Origin: Gigaspora margarita
Lineage: Eukaryota > Glomeromycota > Glomeromycetes > Diversisporales > Gigasporaceae
Direction: 5' to 3'
Length of the DNA stretch: 64,000 bases
NCBI GenBank assembly: GCA_009809945.1
Contig: WTPW01001568.1
Location: 2,359-66,358, forward strand
Part shown: in pieces, positions 46,282 to 58,797 of the stretch
How the letters are laid out: the number at the start of each line of letters is the position of its first letter
Position numbering within the stretch: position 1 is the first letter of the stretch
The notes under the pieces: generated by a model
The model's input: only the letters and a program-made list of their open reading frames with translations
Databases searched by the model: none
Told to the model about the DNA's origin: nothing
Program-made: the position numbers and the translations under genes

Positions 46282-48668
46282 TAAAATATAAATTGAATTA
46301 TTTATATATTTCTAGCAAAATTCTTTAAAATTATAGGACTGCTTTTTTTAATTATTTAATATATACTGTGTTATAAGTTTAAAATTCATATACAATTAGG
46401 GTGTACCATTTTATCACGTAATATTTTTTACTTAATAGCTACTCTATTCATATATAGTGTGATCACTTTAATCTCAATTCTGATTGGTTAATATAATGAC
46501 TAATATTTATAATATATTATATAAATATATATAATATTAAATAACTCTTGATCTACTGGTTCATTTTGAATGATTTTACTACCAAAATGTTTGTCTCAAT
46601 AAGATAATTCTAATAAGCCCAAAATCATTAAATACAATCACAAGATTACAAGATTGTTAAAGTTTTGCATTATTATATATAAATATATTAAAATTTATAT
46701 ATAATACAAAACCTTAACATCAAATCAGCAACTCTTTCTAACAATCCCTCGTACCAAATTTTTCAAAAACACTGACCTATGAAAACTCTATAGTTAATAT
46801 ACCTATACATAACAAAACCTTACCAAGCTGCTGTCGGGTACAAAGTCTATTTACTGGATGTTCTGCTCATGAAATAGAGATGAAAGAAAATGCAGACTTT
46901 TAAGCGAGGCACCTTGGCAGGCTTTGGTACTATCAAGCAAAGACGTAGTAGAGAAATTCTGGAGCTTTGTCAAGTCCTATAGATATGAAAATAGAAGTGG
47001 AGGCTTGGTTAGATATGTTATTCTATATAGCGTAACTCTGTTAAAATCCTTTAGGTTTGGTACTCTCTTCCTGCACCCCTTTGGTCTTTTCGAAATTTCA
47101 AAAAAGTAGGCATTTTGGTTTACCCCCTCCAAAAGATCAGCAGTGTTTACTCCTTCCGAATTGGGAACACATCTACCAAATTGGAATCAAGTCACAAGTG
47201 AAATCGGGTCCTTTAAGATAAACAATGAATGATACGTAAGGTGTTTTGGAGTAAAATTCAAAATGAAATTTCTTTCTAGAATGTTCTATTAGACGTAGTT
47301 TACTTTTTCTTTTTCCTTTTCTTAATCTGTACATATAATACTTAGGCGAGGCGATTCCCTGCACAGTATTATATAATTTTTATCATCTGGTATAGGCGTA
47401 AATAGTGCTGTCATATAGGGTTGCTGGTGCATATATAAATTTAGTGGTGCACCAACGGTGCACCATTAAATTTTTTGGTGCATAGGGTGCACCTAGTAGT
47501 GCACTATATTAAAAAATAAAATAAAATTTTTTATGATATGTAATTTAAACCAAATTTAATACATACATTTATACATTTTTTAATTTATTGCAAATTTTTG
47601 AAAAGTGCTATACAGTTATGTTTTACAATTATTTATTAAAAATTGGGTGACTTGTACAAGAATAAATTTTTTCAATTCAATTGTAACAAAACCAATTTGT
47701 TGCTAATAAACCTCTTAATTATTTTCAAGTTAATTTAATTTCAATTACTACGCAAGATAAATTTCAAAAGTTAGAGAAGATTTACAAGCACAATTAGTGT
47801 CACAAATAGGTAATATAAATCGCTACAGTCATTCCAATAATCATGTCTGCAATAATTAATGTAGCTAAAATAAATGTAAAAGCAAAATTGCCTTTGATAA
47901 TCATATTTGCAATAATTAATGTAGCTTGAATAAATGACTTTCTGCGTCAATTAAAAATTTTGTCAATTCTTAATTAACATGCATCATTTATTAAAGAATG
48001 AACTAGGTCAATTTTTAATATACTTAGATATCAAATTTATTGTATTTAATAAAATTCAAGTTCATTAAAAAAATCCCAAAAATTATCATTATAATCATGA
48101 AGTTAAACTATTGTCTTTTTGTTCATAAAAGATACATTAGTAAAAACCATCATGTTGATAAATCATATTTATATTAACAAAATACTAGTAATGGCTTAAA
48201 AGATTGTCTTTCTATTGTCTTTTTACATTCAAAGATTTCCAGCTTTTCTACCAAAAATTTAATATTTATTTTTATAAGCAAAGAATTTATATAACTTATT
48301 ATATAATCTATTAAATATAATAATCTTACCCTCTTTCGCTGATCCTTTTTACAAAAACTGAATAAACAAACAAACATAGGCTAGAATAGTTTTAGCACTA
48401 GCAAATACACAAAATACTACTACTCAAAAAAGAAGCTCTTTAAAAAAGACCATAATCTTCATAGAACACCAAAGAAAAAGAAGAGTCCTTTCACCGAGTA
48501 GATAATAAAAAATACTTTTCAGAAAAATTTTATAAAAACTTTTGGGGAAATTAGCTTGACCCTGAACTGCAGATCACCAAACTAAGACGCGTACACAACA
48601 AAACACAACAACAAACAAACAAACTACGCTTTCGGCAAACAAACAAAACAACAAAACAAACACGTAAA

Positions 48669-50290
48669 ATGCCAAATCTAGAAAAGCTTAGAGGTTTCTT
48701 CAACTTCAATGACAATGAAAGATCAGCACTATACAGCGAAATCAACTCAACTATTCTACAACAAGACAAAAGAATAGCGAAATTCTTAGGCACATCAGAT
48801 GTCCATCTTATAGCCACAATTTAGGAAGTAAATCAGATATATGAATGGGTCCAACATAAAAAAACAAGACAGCAAGATATATCTGAGGAAGAAAAAGATC
48901 TAACAGAAAGCGAAATAGATTCGAACATTGCACAAACCAACAACAATAAAAGCAAAACGGTACCTATAGACATGGAAATAACCCCAACTAAAAATTCTGG
49001 ACCGAATTGCAAGAACAGTAATGAACAAACAGAGCCCCAGGACAATAATATGCAAATCGATAACTGAAGTACAGCACAAAAAAGGAATCTTCTAGAACAA
49101 GAAGACCTAACTAACTCAGCGGAAACTATCACCGAAATTAAGAAAAATATAATGATAGAAAATGAATGCAGCTCTATGGATTACGGAATTAAAGAACAGA
49201 TAGAAGCTATTTCACCTGATATATACAAGAAAGAAAGAAGAGAAGACACAAGAAAGAAACACAAAAGACACGAAGATATTTACAACTCAGACTGGGCCCC
49301 AAAAGGCAAATTTATTACAAAAAACTACTCAAAAGGAATTACAGGCCCAAAAACAACTCTATTACACAGACCTATACAAATGGAACACTATACTACTTTA
49401 CTATCTGGGACATTCCAAAAGAGATCAGCTGGTATGAAAACAAAAGACACCTGGATTACTTTGGCGAAGCATACTTTATAGAAGAGCAACCGAATTTTAC
49501 AATTAGATCAGTGTATATTGGAATTTCAACCAAAATAGAAAAATGAGAGATCTCCTTAAGAGAACACTGGTCAATTATACTTAGTCAAAAGAAAACATAT
49601 ATGGTAACACCAGGTAGATTCGACATTGCTGAACTAGAAAAAAGAAGCAAATACAGAAGTACAATATGCAATATCCCAACAAGAGCTTCAGAAAGTCTCT
49701 TTTTTCGTCAACTTAAAAAATACAAAGCTCAAGCTGTACAGATTCTAAACAATAGCAACGGCAATAGAGCCAGAAGGGCGTACATATACTTCAGCTCTGA
49801 ACAGGATATGAACATGGCCCAAGATGCAAATATATATTACTTTGACACAAAGTTATTTTGGCAAAATAATTCAGAGAGGTTGGGAAAGAAAATTTATACT
49901 AGTCAGGAGCAATACCGATATGAGAAGGAAATTTTAGATAACAACAAAAGAAAACCTACACAAAGTGAGATGGAATACCTCAAAAGGCAAAAGCCAAATA
50001 CAACACCAATCAACTAAATAGATACAGCAAAGTGAATGACGCAAATTCTAACAGCAACAAAGAGAATCAGATATCTATATATAGAGAACCCCTCAAAAAG
50101 TTAGAAAATGCTAACAATATCAAACAAGACCCCTCCATCAATAAAGTTGCTACAGGATCAAACAGGGAAGAATTAGGTAAAAGAAAAGGAAAGCAAGTAG
50201 ATATGGGAAGAGAAGATGAAATTGAGAAAATCTTGGCAGAAATGAAAGAGAAATTTAGAACTATAGAGCACATTTTATCGTTGCGCTCCT
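48669..50290 (+). pseudogene. LINE ORF1 (RRM-like), broken
   Basis: An ATG at 48669 opens a frame carrying MPNLEKLRGFFNFN. TAG at 48822 and TGA at 49065 lie in frame before it continues to 49481. A frame change near 49385 leads to YYFTIWDIPKEISWYENKRH, which looks like the first strand and helix of an RRM fold as found in ORF1 proteins of Tad/I elements. Another stop near 49545 precedes 49601-50017. A last charged segment (50032-50290) may be its C-terminus. No CCHC knuckle is visible in it. RNA binding is inferred from position and motif only. Confidence 0.6.
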
Positions 50291-51070
50291 AAAAGTTGCC
50301 CCAGTTGAATCACAGATAAAAGGGTTGAAAGACACCCTATTGGCAAAAAGAAATTGCCAAACAGTAACGTCAGATATAAGTTTTAATCAATTAAAAATAG
50401 GTTTTCATAACATTAATGGGATAAAGGGAAATAAAACAAAACTACAAGAACTTATGGATTTTGGAATAGAGGAAAATTTGGACATAATAGGTTTAACGGA
50501 AACAAATACTAATGCGAGAGAAGCAATTTTCTTTGAAGTTAACTGGGGCAGTATAGGGCTTTCTGGACGAAAGACATTATAGAAAAAAGGAAAGGTTCGG
50601 GAGTAGGACTATTAGTAAGAAAAGAATGGCAAACACATCTTACTGAGATAGTAGTAAAGGGTACTTATGCACTAAAAGTTATCTTTAGATTTAAAAAAAT
50701 TATTTTAGTCATATGGGTAGTTTACTTTCTACCAAATGACAAAAATGCACAAAAGAAAATTCAACAGTGCATAACAGAAGACATCACCAAGAGTAAAGTA
50801 AATACGAGAATAATTGTAGGAGGCGATTTTAATACAGAAACAGGAGAAGAAGCAGCCGGGAGGGATACTAGTAATAACAAATCAGCAGAAAATACACAAA
50901 AAAGCAAACGGTCAAAACTCCCTCTAATTAGATGGTTACAAAGAGTAGGCTACGCAGAAGCATATGCAATGATTAACCCACAGATTTTTAAACCAACCTG
51001 GACCAATCACAAACTCTGTTCGAAAATTGACCATATATGGTTGGACCCCAAAATTAAAGGCCTGGTGATA

Positions 51071-53206
51071 CATCTCCAAATTTTATATATAGATATTAAT
51101 TGATATATATCACTTAATCATTTTATATCGATTATAAAATATCATTATATATCGATTAATTGGATAAAAATCGATATATATCTATAATCGATATATATCA
51201 TTTTTTTATATTAAATCGTTATAAATCTATAAATCGATTATAATCAGAATTATTTGAAACGATATATAACGATTAACAGATCTTTAACAATTACATAATG
51301 TTTTGACCGTTCCCGGGTAAAAAAAANNNNNNNNNNNNNNNNNNNNNNNNNNNNNNNNNNNNNNNNNNNNNNNNNNNNNNNNNNNNNNNNNNNNNNNNNN
51401 NNNNNNNNNNNNNNNNNNNNNNNNNNNNNNNNNNNNNNNNNNNNNNNNNNNNNNNNNNNNNNNNNNNNNNNNNNNNNNNNNNNNNNNNNNNNNNNNNNNN
51501 NNNNNNNNNNNNNNNNNNNNNNNNNNNNNNNNNNNNNNNNNNNNNNNNNNNNNNNNNNNNNNNNNNNNNNNTTTTTTAATATTTCGAATATATTCGAAAT
51601 ATTTTAGGACTGGGCTGGATCTGTAGATCTGTATCCTAAATCATACCAAGGACGCGTTTAATTAATATTTTCAAAATGTTTCGATTTGTTTCGAAATATT
51701 TCGATGATCATAGTACAAGATTAGATTAGGACTTTGTTTATTTTTTTTGTTTATAATTTAGATCTTCTATCACTTTTACATTGTTTTTTCATTTTCGCTT
51801 TGTTTTTTTTTGTTACGTTTCATTTCGTTTAGTATCATTTTTTTTCTTTTATTTATTATTATTTTTTAATTTTTTTTATTTTATTTCTACAAAAAAACAC
51901 TTTTTGGCATGAAATATAGAAACTTTCTGACACTTTGCGCAAGGCAACGCATTGGTGTTGTCCTAGTTGGTGTCATCGCTGGTGTTGTAGTTGATATCGT
52001 CGTTGGTGTCGTTGTTGGAATTGTCACTAGCTTGTGTCATTGGTGTTCTTGTGGAATAGCTTTACGTGCCTCTTGGTATTCTTGTAGATGGTATTGCGTA
52101 GATTTTTAGTGTTCTTGTAAGTGGTCCATTTGTTTTTTTCTCTTGCGTTCATATGGGGTGGTCTTGTTCGTTTCTCTTGCATTCGTATAGGGTGGTCTTG
52201 CTCATTCTCTTGCGTTCGTACAGGGTCATATGGGTAATTTTTCTTGTTCCACTTGTGTTTGTACAGGTGGTATAACACTAACACTTCCAAGAATAGTTTT
52301 TTATTTTTTTTACTTACTATTTTTTAGAAAGTAGCGAATATAAGCGAATATAAGCGAATATGAGCGAATAGAAGCAAATATAATAGAGATTTGGGGTTTT
52401 ATTTTTATTTTTATTCAGTTTGCTTATATTCCGTTATTTTCTTTTTACTTATTTCTTGAATTTTTATTTTTTTATTATTCCAGTACATTGCAAAAACCTT
52501 CAACGATTACTAAATTATAAGAAACAATCTCTTACTTTAGGAAAATAGAGATTTGGAGCTTTGTTTTTTTTTTATTTAGTTTGCTTACGTTTTCGTTTTT
52601 GTTTGTTTTTCTTTTTTTTTACTTATTTTTTTAATTTAATTTTATTTATTCCTGACTTTTTTCGAAACTTTGCAAGAAAACGATCTGACTTTCTGGTACT
52701 TGCAAGAACAACAACTCTAACTTCTCCGACACTTTGCAAGAAGTAGTAAATATAAGCAATGAAGTGCGAAAGTAGTTAAAAAATATTACTATTTTTTCAG
52801 TTTTGTTTTTTTTTTGTTATTTTTTTTTGGGGGGTTTTTTTTTGGTTTTTCATTTTTTTTTATAATAATATATAATAAAAATATGTAATATAATATAATA
52901 TTTAATAAAATATATTTAATTTAAAATATAATGTATAATAATAATAAATAAAAAAAATATAAAATTTTACATTAAAATGCGAAACCTTGTGAAAATATGC
53001 GAAAACCTGTAAAACGTTTAAAAATAAGTATAAAGTATAATAGTATTGATTAGAATTATTATTCGTGATTTTTAATTTGATTACTATCGATTATTACTGA
53101 TTATTATCGATTACTAACTTAATCGATAGTCCTCGTCAGGGGGGATTTTAATCGATTACTAACCAATAACCGATAAACATTGATAGTAATCCCTTACAAA
53201 TTTTGG
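51071..53206. mobile_element. Large non-coding DNA element inserted in the LINE endonuclease (X2)
   Basis: Interrupts ORF2 between its KIDHIWLDP and SDHNL motifs. TGGTGATA at 51063-51070 and TGGTGATG at 53207-53214 match at 7 of 8 bases. Both ends hold arrays of palindromic words built on TATCGATTAATCGATTA. The middle has three ~33-base units CTCTTGCGTTCGTATAGGG (52130-52230), five ~10-base units GAATATAAGC (52331-52380), and low-complexity text matching the complement of X1. An N gap lies at 51327-51571. No transposase seen. Confidence 0.65.
51327..51571. other. Assembly gap (N run)
   Basis: 245 undetermined bases inside X2, at the same low-complexity junction (AATATTTCGAAATATTT-type text) that also borders the gap in X1. 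Confidence 0.99.
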
Positions 53207-56200
53207 TGATGTAGATAGTGACATAGAACACATGGACCTTGTCACAGGGAGTGATCATAACCTAATATGGACTAAACTACTGCTAAGCCCCATATTTCAC
53301 ACAAACTCAATCGCAAAGCAAAGGAAAAAGTACTCTGGTCACCGCAAAATATACCAGTATGATAAAATGACTAATGAAGATTGGGAAAACTTCACTTCGC
53401 TCCTAGAAAAATACATTGAAGAATTCCAGAAAAAAGAATTAAAGAAAGGAAGAGATTCCTGTGAAAGTTCAAAAGTAAATTGGATAAACGAAGTATGGAA
53501 AAAGCTAGCAGAACTGATATGCCAAGTTGCGAATAAGTCAATTCCACACAAGAAAATTAAAAACACCAGTGAAGAGAAACAAAAACAAATTATTTGGAAC
53601 CCAAGATATAAATGGATTAAGCAGCTAAGGCGTATAGGACGTAGAGGAAGAGCAAACTTGAATGCAACAATCAGAAACGTAGTTCAACTCTTGGTAAATA
53701 CCCAAATCGGTCTAATAAATTCAAATAATGGCACAGAAATTCAAGAAATCGGAGACAGATGGATAGCACAATGGTTAGAAAATCTCAAGGGATGGATTAA
53801 AATAATAGAGAAAAAAATGACCTATGAACAAAAAACAGAACAGGAAAAAAGGATAAGAGAAAACATTGAAAGAAGGTTTGGAATGATAGGGCAGAAGGAT
53901 AAGAGAATGCTCAATAGTATACTAGAACGACAATGGGACAAAATAGAGATAGAAAGAATTTTTATTACACCAGATCACGAATCAGGAAAAAAAGAGCTAG
54001 TGTATAAACTGGCTAAAGTCAAAAAAGCAGTCGATAAATACTTCATAAAGCAGTTTAAGGAGAGCCCTACAAATCCAGAAGAAGAAAAAAAAGAATGGAG
54101 CGAGGAATATGCCCAAAAGAATATATTCAACAAGATTGGTATAATAGTATCTTTAACGAAATTGAAGAAAAAGAATGGAAAGAAATGCTCCAGAAAAACT
54201 CCAACAGCTCTGCTCCAGGGTTATCCAATATAGAATATACAATCATTAAAAAACTGGGTAAGAAAGCCACAAAACTCCTTCTTGACCTTCTGAACACAAT
54301 ACTAATGGAAGGAGAAATGCCGAAGAAATAGAAAGTTGGAATGATCTTTCTGATCCCAAAAATGGCAGAATAGGACTTGCAGCTTGAAAATTCTAGACTG
54401 ATTATATTGTTGGAAGCAACAAGGAAAGGTTTTATAAGAATTATTCAAAGAAGACTTAGTGATATTATCATAGCACGTAACATTCTAAGAGGACCAAACT
54501 TCGCGGGCCTACAAGGGGAATGCACCCAGGATCCAATACATATCATGAATGCCCTAATAGAAGCAACTAAACAAGAGAACAAGGAAATATGGATAACGCT
54601 TATAGACATTAAAAAAGCATTTGATACTGTCGATCTCAAGAGACTACAATTAGCATTAAAGAGGATCAAACTTTCTGAAAAACTAGAAAAGTTCCTTGTA
54701 AATATGTTCACAAATAGACGAGTTAAAGTAATTACAAAGTTCGGACTAACAGAAGGATTCAGTCCAGGCCGAGGAATAGACCAAGGAGAGGTGATTTCTC
54801 CACTCCTATGGAGAATATACTTTGACCCGTTGCTATGTAAACTTCACAAGTGCAAAAAAGGGGCAAAAGCTAGAATAGAGTGGCCAATAGAAATAACCCA
54901 AGGGAAAATAGAGCAAGAGGAAATCCAAGTAGCAGGTCTGGTATATGCAGACGATACCGCTCTATTAGCAAATTCTAAAGCAAGCATGCAAATGCTAGTT
55001 AATATAGCAGAATCCTTCTTTCGACTAAACAACATAGAGATTAACGGCAAGAAAACAGAGTTAATAGTGATTAACAGGAAAGACAAATTAGAAGAAAAAG
55101 CAATTATGATTAAAGAAGGAAAGAAAAAAATAATTGCAAAAAAGAAAAATGAAGTAGCCCGATATCTTGGAGTCTGGCTGATGGCAGCTGACCTCAAACA
55201 GACAATTAAGAAAAGATTGGGAGTTGAAATTAAGCAAATGGCCAACTTGCTTAATAGGAAAAAAATTTCAATAGAACATATAAGATATATAAACAATGTA
55301 GTAGTTCTACCTCGAGCTGAATACAAGCTAAATATAGTAATACTATCTAAGCATGAATGTGACAAATTGCATCAACCAGTAATAAGAATAGCAAAATGGA
55401 AAGCAGAACTAGCCTCAACTGCCTCAAATACTATTCCATTACAGAAGGACATCTGGGGAATTAATTCACTNTGGNAGCNGNANACAGAGCATATGATCTC
55501 AGAATNGGTAATTAGAATAAACAANCCAANTCTCNTAGGTGATCTTACCAGAATGAGGCTGAGAGATGCCCAACTACTATTAAGATCTAAAGTACCCATA
55601 TGGGCCCTTAACAACATTGAAATCAAAAAGCTAAAGTGGAGAAATAACCTTAATGCTAGCATTTTAGCAACAGCAAAAGATATGGGTATTAGTATCAGAA
55701 ATGCCGAATGGGAAAGAAACTGGACCATAGGTACACATGATAGGACCAGTACAGAGATAAGAAACTTACTAAATAATAAAGATTTGGAAAAAGGTACTCA
55801 AGCACTTCGTAAACTAAATATATGGTACCTTGAGCAAATAATTACAAGACAGGATAATATCATGCTCACGTGGCAGCAAATCAAAAGAGTTCGCGGAATA
55901 GAAACGAAAGGAAAAACGCCTCAATAGTTTCAAAAATTGGAGCAAACGGTACTAAAAAATAAAATAACTCGTAGTATCAAAGAAGTTTTCAAACAAGTCG
56001 ATAAGATAAACGAAACCCAAATCAAGCCAGAAAAAAGAAAACTATCGCACAAAAGATCAAAAAGGAATGGGTAATAGGAAAAAAAGAAAATAGTACCAGA
56101 CCATTCTTAGGCAAAGTGGAAAAAAAATTCCCAAATAAAAAGATGCGTATAATAGAATGGGAGGAGGCAAATAAGGAGAACTTATCACCCCACAGCCCCC

Positions 56201-58797
56201 CAGGAACAAGTATAGTCCCTACAAGCAAGATCTTAAAAGCAAAGGTAAATGAAGTTGAAGACGTAAGTTCTTGGATAAAGCAGAAAAATGAGGGAGGCTG
56301 GGCCACGACAATCAGTCTTAAACACCTCAAAAACCTGATAGCTCCAGAAAACAGATCTGCTAAAAGGAAAGAATCCAAAATGGAACATGTAACGCTCGCA
56401 GAAAATTGGGACGTACACTTGATCCAAAGTATAATAGAGAATACAAGAAAACAGCAAGAACTTATACAGGCATTAAAGGAAAACCAAGAGTATGATGAAA
56501 TAAGTTACTATACAGACGGCTCACTCGGAGGTGGAGAAACAGAGGATCACAAAGCAGGGTATGGAATAATTCAACTAGACAGTGATGGTACAATAGTTAG
56601 AGTACTGAAAGGCAGAATCCAAAGTTGGTTCTCCTCAACAAGATATGAACTTATGGCAATTCTGGAAGCGACCCTGGTAACCCCAAGTAATAGCAAAATA
56701 GATATTTTTACGGATAGCCAAGTATCGATTCACACAATTCAAAGGAGCCGTGAAAGTAAAACTACAAGAAGCTGGTGTAAGATGAAAAACCCAGGCATCC
56801 TAGGAACGATTGTCAAAATCCTAGACACAAAGAATATAGAAATGCAACTTCACAAAGTAAAATTACACATGGGAAATATGTTGAATGGCTTAGCAGATAA
56901 GGTAGCAAAAGAAGGTGCAAGAGAAAAAGAAGTAATCTCAGTTAACATAAAGGAGACACGAGGAATGGTGTTAAGACCAACCTGGAACAACATCTCTATC
57001 GAAACCCCTATTCGAAGCTTTTTCAAAACACTTACACAAACCTTCCACAAAGCAGAATGGGTATTTGCGCATAATACCAAAGATAGTACTCATCAAAAGA
57101 GAATAGAAAAGCAAGATTGGAAAATCTTTAGAAGTCTGTGGAAAAAAGAGAAAATAGAGAAGGCAAGGTCATTCAAAGCGAATAAAAAGTGGAGTTTCTA
57201 ACTAAAGAGTTTGAGCAGTTTGTTGCCTATCCTACAACTTCGTAAAAGAAACAGAGAGGACCTTTATCAAACGACAATATGCCGAAAATGTAAAGAGAAA
57301 AAAGAATCGTTTGAGCACCTTATAGCATGTGAAGTTGACGAAGCAAGATGGCTAGAGAAAGAGCATTCAATAGCGAATCAAATATGGTCGAACCTGGATA
57401 CAGTGGCCAGGGGAAGAATGACAATCGAGGACCTTTGCACAAGTCTAACTGGTGGAAAAGAAGCAGACAGATACAAAAAAGAAATTACATGGCAAGAGGG
57501 CTAATTGAATTGGACCTAGCAATCTCACTCTTGGCAATGGGGATTACCAGAAAAGTAACAGATTCGATCATTACGGAATGGTGGGATAAATGGCACAGTT
57601 TTTTCCAAGAAGAGATATGGCTTCAACATTGTAACGAAGTTGCAAAATAGAAAAAACAAATGGAAATTAACCCCAAAAAAAAGAAAACAAAGAAAGTAAG
57701 TTCAGAAGGAAAGGAAAAAAAATAATAATAATAGTGTAGGAAAAGTTATAGATAAAGGAGGAGGAGAAGACCTACGTGAAGGATTTGAGAACAGACCCAG
57801 AAGACCAAGCTCGGAAGATAAAAGGTGGGATAGGTTTAAGGAAAAAATGGTCTTGGTAACAGAAGATAGAAAAATGGATATGGACTAGAAGGTGGTCCAG
57901 GTGGAATAAAAATTAAATAAGATCATGACGGGCTGTAGATCCAGGCTGATGAACTGCGGATTTAGTATTTGAGGTAGATACTAAAGAGGCAGCAAGGTCA
58001 TTTCTACTTTGGCAGGTCGCACATAGGTACCAAATGGCAACTGGGTGAGCCACACTTTAGTTTAAAATAGCATAGCTATAAATAGAAAATGCATATATTA
58101 AAACTGCAAACTCTATATTATAAAATAAAGTTGTGACATGATCGTTAAAAAAAAAAAAAATTAAAAAAAATAATCTTACCCTCTTTATTATTAACTATTA
58201 AAGCATCTATTTTTCTGAATAATTTTGGTTATTGTTAAAGCTAACCTACTATATACATGTGCATTATTTTTTTAATCCCTAATCCAAATTTTAACAATAC
58301 ATGCTATTGTATTTTAATAATGATTATTACACTAAATATAATGGAATTAAATAAGAATAAACAGTATATATAAATATTTTGATTAATAAATAAATGCCAT
58401 AATATAATTAATTTAAAGTAATAAGAAAATAAAAGAAGTAACTTATCTTAAATAGTTTGATAAACTAAAATCAGAATTCAGCTCATATTCGTATTATTTC
58501 ACCGGCAGCTTATTTCACAAACAATAAGTTTATGGACAAGTTTAATTTACCAATAATTAATTCATAGATAAGTTCATTTCACAGCTGACAGCTCATTTTA
58601 CCAATAATGTAATTCAAGCCATTGTTGTTAGGGTCAGGTTTAGTACTAAAGTTAAGGTTAGTATATATTTTATATAAAACTAGTTGGTAAAATGAGTTGT
58701 CAGTAAAATAAACTGTTGGTGATGTGAATTAATCTTCATAAAATATATTGTTTGTAAATTCGTGCCCTTTAAGATAAGCTATCAGCAAATTAATTGC

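Larger units (their letters stand above)
50325..57650 (+). pseudogene. LINE ORF2: AP endonuclease, reverse transcriptase, RNase H, broken
   Basis: Endonuclease: LKIGFHNINGIKGNK and LTETN (50390-50505), then after a frame change near 50565 GGDFNTE (50820) and KIDHIWLDP (51030); past insertion X2 the SDHNLIW motif follows at 53252. Reverse transcriptase: LIDIKKAFDTVD (54600), GIDQGEVISPLL (54775) and YADDTALL (54945). RNase H: YYTDGSLGGG (56510), ELMAILEA (56650), DIFTDSQVS (56700), LADKVAKEG (56890). A CxxC...H...C knuckle follows (57280-57330). Breaks: frame changes near 50565, 54100, 56060 and 57480, TAG at 54329 and 54371, a TAG near 55925 and TAA at 57199. Ns mar 55472-55535. The two TAGs before the RT core sit where Trp is usual (PKKW, AEW). 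Confidence 0.85.
48337..58168 (+). mobile_element. LINE with APE endonuclease, RT and RNase H (Tad/I-like), decayed, split by X2
   Basis: A full-length non-LTR element flanked by the exact 18-base duplication AATAATCTTACCCTCTTT at 48319-48336 and 58169-58186. The 5' end CGCTGATCCTTTTTACAAAA resembles the 5' ends of the family 5 elements. The 3' end is GTTGTGACATGATCGTT and an A tail. Two frames are present: a nucleic-acid-binding-like ORF1 and a long ORF2. The domain order (endonuclease, RT, RNase H, CCHC) places it in the I superfamily, which includes fungal Tad. Excluding the insertion it is about 7.7 kb. It is inactive: both frames are broken. Confidence 0.88.

Noticed and set aside
48551-49132. 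Minus-strand frames opposite LINE ORF1
   Set aside because: Mirror of an A-rich coding strand; no recognisable protein. The same applies to minus frames at 54445-56457 opposite ORF2.
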